64,000 bases of DNA. Origin: Deinococcus multiflagellatus (GTDB lineage: Bacteria; Deinococcota; Deinococci; Deinococcales; Deinococcaceae). The translations under genes were made by a program, and so were the position numbers. Each line of letters begins with the position of its first letter. Within the stretch, counting starts at the first letter, position 1. Shown piece by piece: positions 34,442 to 46,672 of the stretch. Under the pieces are notes generated by a model. It saw only the letters and a program-made list of their open reading frames with translations. It had not been told where the DNA came from and made no database searches. Location of the stretch: assembly GCF_020166415.1 (NCBI RefSeq), contig NZ_JAIQXV010000001.1, positions 434,001 through 498,000 on the forward strand, read 5' to 3'.

Positions 34442-34479
34442 TTGTACCTGCCGGGCCTATTTGACCGGCCCGGGTACAA
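34442..34479. promoter_or_regulatory. Inverted repeat overlapping the nrd promoter
   Basis: TTGTACC and GGTACAA, perfect 7-bp arms 24 nt apart, with CCGG blocks inside. The right arm sits just before the -10, so it could be a repressor or activator site in addition to the riboswitch. Confidence 0.5.
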
Positions 34480-34489
34480 CCTGTAGACT
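34461..34489 (+). promoter_or_regulatory. Promoter of the B12-riboswitch/nrd operon
   Basis: TTGACC (34461-34466), a 17-nt spacer, TAGACT (34484-34489). One of the best sigma-70 type matches in the window. Transcription should begin near 34496, at the 5' edge of the riboswitch. Confidence 0.75.
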
Positions 34490-34496
34490 CGGCACG

Positions 34497-34675
34497 TTTG
34501 TTGCCGCGTGGCAACACTCCGCAGGAACAGAGGGAAGTCCGGTCACGGTCCCCACCCCGGGGGCTTTCAGTCCGGCACGGTCGCGCCACGGTTTTCAGTC
34601 CGAACGCTCGCCTCGCGGAGTTCTCGCCCTTTTTCTGCTCCCGCGTCAGGAGCGCAAGGTGGTTGGTTTCGTGGC
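34497..34675 (+). ncRNA. Cobalamin (B12) riboswitch
   Basis: The conserved cobalamin-element boxes occur in order: AGGGAAGTCCGGT (34531-34543), TCAGTCCGGCACGGTCGCGC (34567-34586) with CACGGT, AGTCCGAACGC (34597-34607), and GTCAGGAG (34645-34652). The first and second boxes can pair as TCCGG arms around a G/C-rich insert hairpin. It follows a strong promoter and precedes the thioesterase-nrd operon, fitting B12-dependent shutdown of a B12-independent ribonucleotide reductase. 34676-34830 probably holds the expression platform; a GCCCCTGG/CCAGGGGGC hairpin lies at about 34768-34788. Exact boundaries are estimates. Confidence 0.75.
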
Positions 34676-34830
34676 TATTTAACCCTGGAGCGTGTGTGCC
34701 CGCCGGGCCACCCCATCACTGACCCGTTCAACCTGCCGGCCCCCCGTTGGCCCAGGTTCACCTTCGCCGCCCCTGGCCCCAGGGGGCGCTGTTCTGCTGA
34801 CCCTGCCCCCAGCGGTCAGCCGAGGTCGTT

Positions 34831-35280
34831 TTGCCTGACGCTGCCCTGCCCACTTCGGCCCCGCCCGCTTTAACACCCCATCTGCGGCCCTTTACCGGCG
34901 AAACCCGCGTTACGCACGCTGTGTTCCCCGGCCACACCAACCACCACGGCACCCTGTTTGGCGGTGAGGCGCTGTCCCTGATGGATTCGGCCGCCTTTAT
35001 CGCCGCCACCCGGTATTGCCGCCGCAAGGTGGTCACCCGCCACCTGGACGCCATGGAGTTCCGCCACCCCATTCCGCAGGGCTCGCTGGTGGAACTCGTG
35101 GCCCGTGTGGTTCGCACCGGGCGCACCAGCATGACCGTGCTGGTCGAACTGTTCCGTGAGGCGCTGTACACCGACGAACGCGAACTGGCCTGCACCGGCA
35201 CCTTTACCTTGGTGGCGCTGGATGACCAGGGACAGCCAGTGGCCGTGCCCGCCCTGGAGCCCCGTGCAGCTGGTCGTTGA
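34831..35280 (+). CDS. Acyl-CoA thioesterase (hotdog fold, YciA-like)
   Basis: A 149-residue hotdog-fold thioesterase that hydrolyses acyl-CoA. The N-H-H-G-T-L-F-G-G-E-A-L-S-L-M-D segment (residues 36-51) is the family's active-site helix region with the catalytic Asp. The start is TTG at 34831 with GAGG six bases ahead; there is no ATG in frame before the conserved region. It is the first gene after the B12 riboswitch and overlaps nrdI, so it should be co-regulated with ribonucleotide reductase. That pairing is unusual and may only reflect operon position. Confidence 0.85.
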   Translation: MPDAALPTSAPPALTPHLRPFTGETRVTHAVFPGHTNHHGTLFGGEALSLMDSAAFIAATRYCRRKVVTRHLDAMEFRHPIPQGSLVELVARVVRTGRTSMTVLVELFREALYTDERELACTGTFTLVALDDQGQPVAVPALEPRAAGR

Positions 35281-35802
35281 TTCCCTGACCGGCAACGTGC
35301 GGCGCTTTGCGCAGGCGGTGGCCCGTGAAGCCGGCGGCCTGCCCGTGCATGACGTGATCCAGCTTCCGAAACATTCCGTCACACCTGACGGAATGTTTTC
35401 GACCGGAGGGAGAGGGAAAAAATGCGGATTTCCGGGAATTGGAGGCACATCCAGCTCTTTTCTGGATGTGCCGGAAATGGACGGAATCCGTATGAGCCAC
35501 GGCGCGCCTGCCGGGCCCTACCTGCTGCTGACCTACACCTTCGGGCAGGGGCAGGTGCCTGCCAGCACCCAGGCGTTTCTGGCCCAGCACGCCGCTGGCC
35601 TGCGCGGCGTGGTTGCCAGCGGCAGCTACCACTGGGGCGCCCATTTTGCGCGGGCCGGCACCCTGATCGCTGCCCAGTACGGCGTGCCGCTGGTGGCCCG
35701 CCTGAACAAAGGGGGCACCGCCGCCGACCGCGCGCAGGTGACCGCGTGGCTGCGCGCGCAGGCCCAGCTCACCGACCTTCATTCCCCCAAAAGGACCCCG
35801 CT

Positions 35803-35824
<22 letters not shown>
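35264..35824 (+). CDS. nrdI: NrdI flavodoxin-like protein with an in-frame repeat insertion
   Basis: NrdI supplies the oxidant that activates the dimanganese cofactor of NrdF. Conserved parts: V-V-D-S-L-T-G-N-V-R-R-F near residue 4, T-Y-T-F-G-Q-G-Q-V-P near 90, then R-G-V-V-A-S-G-S-Y-H-W-G. Between them, residues about 31-78 come from a 143-bp MITE-like repeat (35354-35496) and match nothing in the family. Without them the length would be about 138, normal for NrdI. The GTG start has GGAG 4 nt ahead and overlaps the thioesterase end by 17 bp; the end overlaps nrdE by 22 bp. Whether the insert disturbs FMN binding is unknown, but the frame is kept. Confidence 0.85.
35354..35496. mobile_element. 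MITE-like repeat inside nrdI, copy 1
   Basis: Ends are imperfect inverted repeats (GTGATCCAGCTTCCG and, reversed, CTCATACGGATTCCG). An 11-bp hairpin with loop CACC lies at 35371-35396 and a second with an 11-bp stem near 35444-35472. The blocks GAAA-ATTCCGTCA, TGACGGAA and GGAATCCGTAT recur at 47599-47724 in the opposite orientation. No coding capacity of its own. Confidence 0.75.
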
Positions 35825-37890
<2,066 letters not shown>

Positions 37891-37901
37891 GGGGGGCCAC
37901 A

Positions 37902-37920
37902 GGCCATGAGCCATGAGCCA
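37902..37920. repeat. CCATGAG heptanucleotide repeat, copy 2
   Basis: GGCCATGAGCCATGAGCCA, one base different from 34332-34350. It lies in the short nrdE-nrdF gap. Confidence 0.55.
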
Positions 37921-37964
37921 GCGTACCCGCCCCCTCTTCCCCACTCCCCTTGCCTGAGGTTTCT

Positions 37965-38957
37965 ATGACCCCCCCGTTTACCGCCACGAACTGGAGCGAG
38001 CCGGAAGACAGCTTCTCGGTCGCCTTTTACGAGAAATACACCTCGCAGCTGTGGTTTCCTGACGAGATTCCACTGTCCAACGACGCGCTGTCCTGGCAGG
38101 GCCTGAGCGAGGACGAACGCTGGACCTACATGCACGCTTCGGCGGGGCTGAACGCGCTGGACACCCTGCAGGGCGAGGTGGGGATGCCCACGCTGCGCGC
38201 GCTGGTGGACGGCCACATTCGCAAGGCCACGCTGCAGTTCCAGGGCATGATGGAAGACGTTCACGCGCGCTCCTACAGCCTGATGAACAAGACCTTCCTG
38301 ACCACCACCCAGGAACGGGCACTGTTCGAGTGGGTCACGCAGCAGCCGCAGTTGCAGGACAAGATTGCCTTTTTGCAGGACGTGTTCGAGGACCCCGACC
38401 GCTCTGACTTTGGGCTGTGGCGCAAGATGGTCGTCTCCTGCCTGCTGGAAACGGCCCTGTTCTACAGCGGCTTTTACTACCCTCTGCTGCTGGCCGGGCA
38501 GGGGCGGATGGTGTCGGCGGGCGAGATTTTCAACCTGATCATTCTGGACGAAGCGGTGCACGGCGTGTACGTGGCCCTGCTGGCCCAGGAGCGCTTCGCC
38601 GCCCTGAGCGACACACAGCAGGCCGACGCGGCGGCGTGGTACGAGGCGGTGGTGTGGCGGCTGTACGAGAACGAACTGGCCTACACCGACATGCTTTACC
38701 GCCGCCTGGGCCTTGTTGACGACGCCGCGCGCTTCCTGCGGTTTAACTTCAACGTGCTGGCCGACAACCTGGGGCTGCCGCGCCTGTTCGAGGAAGAGGA
38801 CGTGAACCCGGTGGTCCTGAACGGCATCCGCTCGCGGGGCACCACCCACGACTTTTTCAGCGCCAAGGGCAGCAGCTACGCCAAACTGCGCGCCGAGCCG
38901 CTGACCGACGCCGACTTTGAAGAACTGTGGCCCGAGGAGGCCCCGTATGGCCGCTGA
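37965..38957 (+). CDS. nrdF: Class Ib ribonucleoside-diphosphate reductase, beta subunit
   Basis: Radical-generating subunit, 330 residues, ferritin-like fold. All dimetal ligands can be placed: Asp in N-A-L-D-T-L-Q, Glu and His in M-E-D-V-H-A-R-S-Y with the radical Tyr four residues after the His, Glu in L-L-E-T-A-L-F-Y-S-G-F, and Glu/His in L-D-E-A-V-H. In class Ib the metal is usually manganese activated by NrdI. TGAGGT precedes the ATG at 37965; a TTG 15 nt earlier is less likely. It overlaps the downstream thioredoxin-like gene by 11 bp. Confidence 0.95.
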   Translation: MTPPFTATNWSEPEDSFSVAFYEKYTSQLWFPDEIPLSNDALSWQGLSEDERWTYMHASAGLNALDTLQGEVGMPTLRALVDGHIRKATLQFQGMMEDVHARSYSLMNKTFLTTTQERALFEWVTQQPQLQDKIAFLQDVFEDPDRSDFGLWRKMVVSCLLETALFYSGFYYPLLLAGQGRMVSAGEIFNLIILDEAVHGVYVALLAQERFAALSDTQQADAAAWYEAVVWRLYENELAYTDMLYRRLGLVDDAARFLRFNFNVLADNLGLPRLFEEEDVNPVVLNGIRSRGTTHDFFSAKGSSYAKLRAEPLTDADFEELWPEEAPYGR

Positions 38958-39222
38958 GCGCCCCTTCGTGCTGTTCACGCAGGCGCAGTGCCCGGCCTGC
39001 GAGGTGCTGGCCCGGATGCTGGCCCTGCCCCTGCGCGGCGCGTTTGGCGACCAGATTGAGGTGCTGCACCGCCAGGAGCGCCCGGTCGACTTTGAGGCGC
39101 TGGCCGGGCGGCACGGCCTGGCCCGCACGCCCGCCCTGCTGCACCGCCCCAGCGGCGAACTGCTGCTGGAGACGGGCAGCCTGGGTACGGTGAAGGCGTT
39201 TTTGCAGCGTCCCAGGCCTTGA
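38947..39222 (+). CDS. NrdH-like thioredoxin/glutaredoxin-fold protein
   Basis: A 91-residue thioredoxin-fold protein with a C-P-A-C redox site at about residues 15-18 and a cis-Pro region (A-R-T-P-A-L-L). As the last gene of the nrd operon, overlapping nrdF by 11 bp, it is the likely electron donor to NrdE, replacing NrdH. The C-P-A-C site differs from the usual NrdH C-V/M-Q-C, and overall similarity to NrdH is low, so I do not give the symbol. Confidence 0.8.
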   Translation: MAAERPFVLFTQAQCPACEVLARMLALPLRGAFGDQIEVLHRQERPVDFEALAGRHGLARTPALLHRPSGELLLETGSLGTVKAFLQRPRP

Positions 39223-39396
39223 CAGCTGTTCCTCTTGCAACCTGCTACCAAGGGCGGCCTTCCCCAGTTCGCTTACTCCGCTGTCTTTGACGGACATGCC
39301 TTTCATTCGCCCTAAAGAGATGAAAAGCGGCCACCCAGGTTGCCCCCAGGCTCCGCTGTGAGGGTCGGCCAGAAAACCCTGGACAGGCCGTCAACC

Positions 39397-39426
39397 GGGG
39401 CGGGAGGCGCGACAACCTCCCGCCCC
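39397..39426. terminator. Bidirectional hairpin between nrd operon and polA
   Basis: Perfect 11-bp inverted repeat (39397-39407 with 39416-39426), 8-nt loop. It lies 18 bp beyond the polA stop on the minus strand. Neither side has a strong T-run. Nothing else is recognisable in 39223-39444. Confidence 0.6.
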
Positions 39427-39444
39427 ACCACCTCTCTCCCTCTT

Positions 39445-42216
<2,772 letters not shown>

Positions 42217-42266
42217 GCCCACCATTCTACTGTGGACGTAACGTTCGCCGCCGCGCGCCAGGACCC

Positions 42267-42299
42267 AAAAAAACGCCGCCCTGGGTGAGGGACCAGGGC
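42267..42299 (-). terminator. Terminator of the 47-residue membrane protein gene
   Basis: On the minus strand: GCCCTGG/CCAGGGC stem with 8-nt loop, then GGCG and T7. Confidence 0.8.
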
Positions 42300-42331
42300 A
42301 GCGGGCGTGGGGGGCAAGAGCAGGGGCAGGG

Positions 42332-42475
42332 TCAGTCGCCTGCCTGCAGACCGCGAAGGGGCGCAGGGGCGTCCTCCTGTTCCCGCAGCAGTGCGCGGTC
42401 CTCATGCGTGAGGGCCATAAAGGCCACCAGCATGATCAGGAGGGTCAGGGCCGCCATGATCAGGAGAACGTCCAT
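42332..42475 (-). CDS. 47-residue single-span membrane protein
   Basis: Very short gene: residues 1-25 are hydrophobic (V-L-L-I-M-A-A-L-T-L-L-I-M-L-V-A-F-M-A-L) and the rest is charged (H-E-D-R ... R-E-Q-E-D). This fits an inner-membrane anchor with a short cytoplasmic tail. Codons end in G or C almost throughout. A dedicated T7 terminator follows, which supports it as a real transcription unit. CACACT lies 6 nt before the ATG as a possible leaderless -10. No family recognised. Confidence 0.6.
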   Translation of the reverse strand: MDVLLIMAALTLLIMLVAFMALTHEDRALLREQEDAPAPLRGLQAGD

Positions 42476-42912
42476 GGGTCCAGTGTGCGCCGCGCCCGGG
42501 CGCGGTCCATGACGCCAGCCTCAAGAGGGCGTCACCGCTTCTTGACCAGCCCTCAAGCCAACCCTGAATGAACGTCCATCTTGGGTAGAGGCGGGTGGGC
42601 CAGGAAAGGGAACGGCAGAGCGACGCAGCTGATTCAGCAAGCGAATCGGCCGTTCAGACTGCTGGCTCCAATAGACTGGCCTGTCAGGGCCACAGGGCGC
42701 GTCTCGCGGCGGGCCGTACCACACGGCGCCAGCCTCCTGCACACCCTCCACGGTTCCCACCCCCAGCGACGCGGGTGGTTGCACCTTGCGGCCAAACAGG
42801 GGCAAGACCATCGTTCGGTCTGCCTTCCCCTCTCCCCTCGCCTGGAGCGCGGCGCGGCCAGGACGCCCGTGCCCCAGACGAAACAGAAGCGACTTCAGCG
42901 GTCTTGTCACCA

Positions 42913-42979
42913 GAAAAAACCCCGCGCTTCGGCGGGGTGGCCCTGACCGACTTCACCCGGTCGGCGTTGACTTGTGGGT
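42913..42979 (-). ncRNA. Candidate small RNA
   Basis: On the minus strand, TATGCT at 42986-42991 would start a transcript near 42979. It contains a CCGAC/GTCGG hairpin and ends in a CCCCGC/GCGGGG stem followed by T6 (42914-42937). No start codon or open frame of use lies within the roughly 67 nt. The terminator has no other obvious gene to serve: the DUF4142 gene upstream has its own hairpin at 43089-43120. No clear -35 was found. Confidence 0.35.
42914..42937 (-). terminator. Terminator with no assigned gene
   Basis: CCCCGC/GCGGGG stem and T6 on the minus strand. It probably ends the candidate small RNA above. The remainder of 42476-43138 holds nothing I can support. Confidence 0.7.
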
Positions 42980-43088
42980 GACTCCAGCATAGGCAGGAAG
43001 TGTGAGCCCTGCACCTGCCTTGCCTACAGGAGACCTGAATGCCGCTCCACATGAAACCATCTTCAAAGGCGGATGGCACCCAGCGAGA

Positions 43089-43120
43089 ACCCCCTGCCGG
43101 TCATGGAACGGGCAGGGGGT
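43089..43120 (-). terminator. Terminator of the DUF4142 gene
   Basis: Perfect 10-bp stem ACCCCCTGCC/GGCAGGGGGT with 12-nt loop, 19 nt after the stop codon. Confidence 0.7.
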
Positions 43121-43138
43121 ACAGGGGCGGGCGCCGTA

Positions 43139-43669
43139 TTACATGCCCGGCAGGGCCTTGGCCTCTTCGAGGTGCATCGCCACGGCGGGCTGCATCTTGG
43201 CGGCGTAGGCCAGCACCTGGGCATCGGTGCCAATGGTGCGGTAGGTCTTGATCAGGTCCAGGGTCATCTCGTGGCCCTGCACCTGCACCTTCTTGTACAT
43301 GGCGTCAAAGGCGGCCCCCGAGAGGGTGGTGAGCTTGTTGTACTGCAGGCGCTGGTCGGCGCCGGGCTTGTCGGTCAGCTTCACGCCCTTCATGGCGGCC
43401 AGCTGCAGCAGTTCGCGGTGGGCCTGGGTGTGGGCCTCAATCATGTGCTGGGCAAAGGCGCGCACCTGGGCGTTGCTGCTTTTTTGCAGGGCCAGCTGCG
43501 AGGTCATGATTTCCGTCAGGTTGCTCATGGCGGCCACTTCCATGAACAGCACGTTGGTGTTGTTGCTCACCTGGGCGGTGCTCACGGGGCCCATGGGGGC
43601 CATGCCGGCGCCGCCCGCCAGGGCGAGGGTCGAGGTGAGGGCCAGGGTCGTCATCAGAATTCGCTGCAT
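43139..43669 (-). CDS. DUF4142 secreted helical protein
   Basis: A 176-residue exported protein. Signal peptide at residues 1-20 (L-A-L-T-S-T-L-A-L-A-G-G). The mature part is a ferritin-like four-helix DUF4142 domain with A-L-Q-K-S-S-N-A-Q-V-R-A-F-A-Q-H-M-I-E-A-H near residue 55 and Y-K-K-V-Q-V-Q-G-H-E near 125. The family is common in the periplasm of bacteria but its function is not established. The ATG at 43669 fits the signal peptide; a longer in-frame start does not. The 326-bp gap upstream to the diguanylate cyclase shows only a short CTAAG/CTTAG repeat. Confidence 0.8.
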   Translation of the reverse strand: MQRILMTTLALTSTLALAGGAGMAPMGPVSTAQVSNNTNVLFMEVAAMSNLTEIMTSQLALQKSSNAQVRAFAQHMIEAHTQAHRELLQLAAMKGVKLTDKPGADQRLQYNKLTTLSGAAFDAMYKKVQVQGHEMTLDLIKTYRTIGTDAQVLAYAAKMQPAVAMHLEEAKALPGM

Positions 43670-43995
43670 GGCCGTATGCTGGGGGGCGCAGGGCGCCGGC
43701 AGATGCACCCTGCCTTGGGGATTCCCCTATGAGTTCCTAAGCTGCTCTTAGTGCGGTGCTGGGCCGCTGGGCCCAGGCGCTCCATTCGTCAGCACACCGA
43801 CAAACCATCCGCCGCGCGGCGTGTCATGAAAAGCAAAGGGGCCTGTGACCGCCCCCGCCCGCGCGCCCCTGGTTCCTTCAGAGCGGTGTGACACCCCTGA
43901 GCAGCCACTTCTGGAGGGCAGGCCCGCCGACGGCTGCTGCCCACCGCACCAGGGCCAAGCGCTGCCCGCCCGCCCCCTCTCCGAGGTTCCCTGCG

Positions 43996-45468
43996 ATGAC
44001 CTTTGCGCGTTCCGGATGGTTCCGCATTCTGCTGCTGCTGCTCTGTGGGCTGCTGCTGCCGCTGCTGTGGCCCGGCCTGAGGGCCAACCTGTGGAGCACG
44101 GCGGGCTTCAGTGCCGCCCCCCACGACCACTGGGCCCCCGCGCTGGTGGCGCTGCATGTGGGCAGTGACCTGCTGGTGGGCCTGGCGTACACCGTGATTG
44201 CTGGGCTGCTGGCGGTGACCGTCTTTCGCAACCGCGAACACCTGCCCTTTGACTGGGTGGTGCTGGCCTTTGGGCTGTTTATCGTGGCCTGCGGCCTGAC
44301 GCATGTGATGCACGTGGTGGTGCGCGTTTATCCGGTCTACTGGCTGGACGCCTACGTGCGGGCCCTGACCGCCATTGTCAGCGTGGCCACGGCCGCTGCC
44401 CTGCCGCCCCTTATCCCCCGGGTGGAGCAGGCCCTGCGCGCCAGCGCCGCGCTGCAGCGCAAGGAGCAGGAACTGCAGCGGGCGCTGCGCGTCAACACCA
44501 CGCTGCTGGGCATCGTGCAGCTGGCGCAGGAGGGGCGCGTGCCCCTGCAGGTGGCCGAGGCCGTGCTGCTGACCTTTCGGGACGCCCTGGAGGTGGACTG
44601 GCTGGGCCTTGCCGAGCAGGACGGCGACGTGGCCCGGGTGCGGGCGGTGTGGCACTCGCCCCGGGTGGCCGGCGAACTGGGCCACCCGGCGCCGCTGGCA
44701 CGCGGCGAGGGCCTGATCTGGCAGGCCCTGGACCACCAGCGCCCGGTCTATGCCGACCACTCTCCCGCCCATGAACGCGCCCACCCGCTGTATCTGGCGG
44801 CGGGGGTATCGGCCGCCGCCTTTTTGCCGCTTGGCCGCGCCAACCACGCCCCCCTGGTGCTGATCGCGGCCAAGGTGGGCGAGAACCGGGGCTGGGCGCC
44901 GTGGGAACAGCAGCTGTTTGAAGCCGCCCGCTTGGCGGTCAACGTGGCCCTGGAACGGCAGGGCCACCTTCAGGAACTGGAAGCCGCCGCCCTGCAAGAC
45001 GTCCTGACCGGGCTGGGGAATCGCCGCGCCTTTGAACTGGACCTGAAAGCCCAGGTGGCCCGCGCTGAGCCCTTTGGCCTGATGATCCTGGATCTGGACG
45101 GCCTGAAGCTGGTGAATGACGCCCTGGGCCATGAAGCGGGCGACCGCCTGCTGCAGCTGTTTGGCCGCCACCTGTGCGCCGGGATGCCGCCGGAGGACCG
45201 CTGCTACCGGCTGGGCGGCGACGAATTTGCCGTGCTGCTGCAGGCTCTCCCCGGTGCCGAGGCTGGCCTGTATGAACAGGTGCGCGCCCTGACAGCGGGG
45301 CTGCGCACCCAGGGCTTCGCCCAAACCGATGTGAGTGCGGGGGTGGCCTTTTTTCCAGCCGAGGCCAGCCGCGCCGCAGCGCTGCTCCGCTTGGCCGATC
45401 AGCGCATGTATGCCATGAAGGCCCAGCACCGGCAGGCGGCGGGCGCGGCGCCCCCAGAAACAACGTAA
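43996..45468 (+). CDS. Diguanylate cyclase with ethylene-receptor-like membrane sensor, GAF and GGDEF
   Basis: A 490-residue signalling protein. Residues about 30-145 hold membrane segments that match the ethylene-binding domain of plant ETR1: Asp58, Tyr65, Ile68, Cys99 and His103 correspond to ETR1 D25, Y32, I35, C65 and H69, with D-to-Y and C-to-H spacings identical and Y-to-C differing by one. Cys and His are the copper ligands in ETR1; the Pro at P36 is Ala here. Residues about 165-330 are a GAF domain, and 335-475 a GGDEF domain with intact G-G-D-E-F at 407-411, so it should make c-di-GMP. The inhibitory-site Arg (R-x-x-D) is replaced by Pro. Start ATG 43996 with GAGG ahead. Confidence 0.85.
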   Translation: MTFARSGWFRILLLLLCGLLLPLLWPGLRANLWSTAGFSAAPHDHWAPALVALHVGSDLLVGLAYTVIAGLLAVTVFRNREHLPFDWVVLAFGLFIVACGLTHVMHVVVRVYPVYWLDAYVRALTAIVSVATAAALPPLIPRVEQALRASAALQRKEQELQRALRVNTTLLGIVQLAQEGRVPLQVAEAVLLTFRDALEVDWLGLAEQDGDVARVRAVWHSPRVAGELGHPAPLARGEGLIWQALDHQRPVYADHSPAHERAHPLYLAAGVSAAAFLPLGRANHAPLVLIAAKVGENRGWAPWEQQLFEAARLAVNVALERQGHLQELEAAALQDVLTGLGNRRAFELDLKAQVARAEPFGLMILDLDGLKLVNDALGHEAGDRLLQLFGRHLCAGMPPEDRCYRLGGDEFAVLLQALPGAEAGLYEQVRALTAGLRTQGFAQTDVSAGVAFFPAEASRAAALLRLADQRMYAMKAQHRQAAGAAPPETT

Positions 45469-45619
45469 GAGTGGGGCGCCGGGCTCAGGGCGCTCACACC
45501 CCGGCTTGAGCGTCTCTGCATCTGGGCGCTGGTGAGCGGCCACGCTGGCCATACTGGCCCCCAAGACCCCGGCGCCCCACTTCGGCGCGCCCACCCACCT
45601 TTGTGCAAGGAGGACCACC

Positions 45620-46123
45620 ATGCCGGCCCTGAATACCCTGAGGGACCTGTACGTGCAGCAGCTTCGAGATCTCTATTCCGCCGAAACCCAGCTGCTGGGG
45701 GCGCTCCCCCGCCTGGCGGCGGCCGCCAGTGACCCCACCCTGCGCACCAGTCTAGAGCGGCACCTTGACCAGACCCGGGTTCAGGCCCAGCGCCTTGAAA
45801 GCCTCTTTCTTGAGCTTGACGGGGCGCCGGGCGGGCACACCTGTCAGGCCATGCGTGGGCTCATTGCCGAGGGCGACGCGTGGCTGCGCCAGACCGCCCC
45901 TGCAGCGGTGCGCGACGCGGGCCTGATCGCCTGCGCGCAGCGGGTGGAACACTATGAGATTTCGGCGTACGGGACCGCCGCTGCCCTGGCCGCCACGCTG
46001 CGTCTGCACCACCACGCCGAACTGCTGCGGTTCAGTGAGCGCGAAGAGCAGGATGCCGACCTGACCCTGTCGGCGGTGGCCACGCCAGTCAACCGCGCGG
46101 CGGCCCAGACCACTGCTGTTTAG
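45620..46123 (+). CDS. DUF892 ferritin-like protein (YciF-type)
   Basis: A 167-residue four-helix protein. The family start L-R-D-L-Y-V-Q-Q-L-R-D-L-Y-S-A-E is visible at residues 7-22, and E-H-Y-E-I-S-A-Y-G near residue 113 carries expected metal ligands. YciF/YciE-type proteins are stress-induced in enterobacteria; their reaction is not settled. AAGGAGG precedes the ATG at 45620. It is monocistronic, between the diguanylate cyclase and a secreted protein. Confidence 0.85.
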   Translation: MPALNTLRDLYVQQLRDLYSAETQLLGALPRLAAAASDPTLRTSLERHLDQTRVQAQRLESLFLELDGAPGGHTCQAMRGLIAEGDAWLRQTAPAAVRDAGLIACAQRVEHYEISAYGTAAALAATLRLHHHAELLRFSEREEQDADLTLSAVATPVNRAAAQTTAV

Positions 46124-46672
46124 AGCCGTTGACATCAAGACGATGTTGGTCCTCGACCCTCTCCCCTCGTCGAAAAGGGCTCCGCACAGCGAGGGGCAAG
46201 GTGGCTCTGTGTCAACCGCCCTAAACCGCGCCGTGGAATGAAGTTTGAACCTGCCCAGCATGTTCCGCGGCCATAGGGTACACGGGGTGTTCGGCCTGCT
46301 GTGGCATTGCTCCTATCCCTCTTTTTCTGTCTTTCTGTGTGGCCTCTATTCACTAGATTCACGCGTAGTGAAAAGGTTTTTCCCGACAGGTGCCAGTTCC
46401 AGAGCCACACATGGGACGCAGCGATCCTGCCGGTCGGCCCGCTCCTCTCTCTTAAGGTGAACCTGGTCTGCAGTGCAAACGCCCTGGACAGGGTGGGCAG
46501 CTGTGCCGTCGTTGACAGGGCCCACACCAAGTGGACAGGTGGGGCAACGTCGCCCACTGCACAGGCACCACGCTGGATAGAGCGGGCCGTGCCCAGTGGT
46601 CCTAGCCCCTCGGCGGCAGGCCCCGACTGAACTGTCCCGGCAACTGTCCCGCGCCACCGGGATCATGGCGGT
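46124..46672. other. Intergenic region with one spaced palindrome
   Basis: About 550 bp without a supported gene. TTCACTA (46349-46355) and TAGTGAA (46366-46372) form a perfect 7-bp inverted repeat with a 10-nt spacer in a locally AT-rich patch; it could be an operator, but no promoter is clear. Confidence 0.45.

Noticed and set aside
33145..34479. 444-codon minus-strand frame across the winged-helix and c-di-AMP receptor genes
   Set aside because: It crosses two genes, a terminator and a promoter on the other strand, and has no family features.
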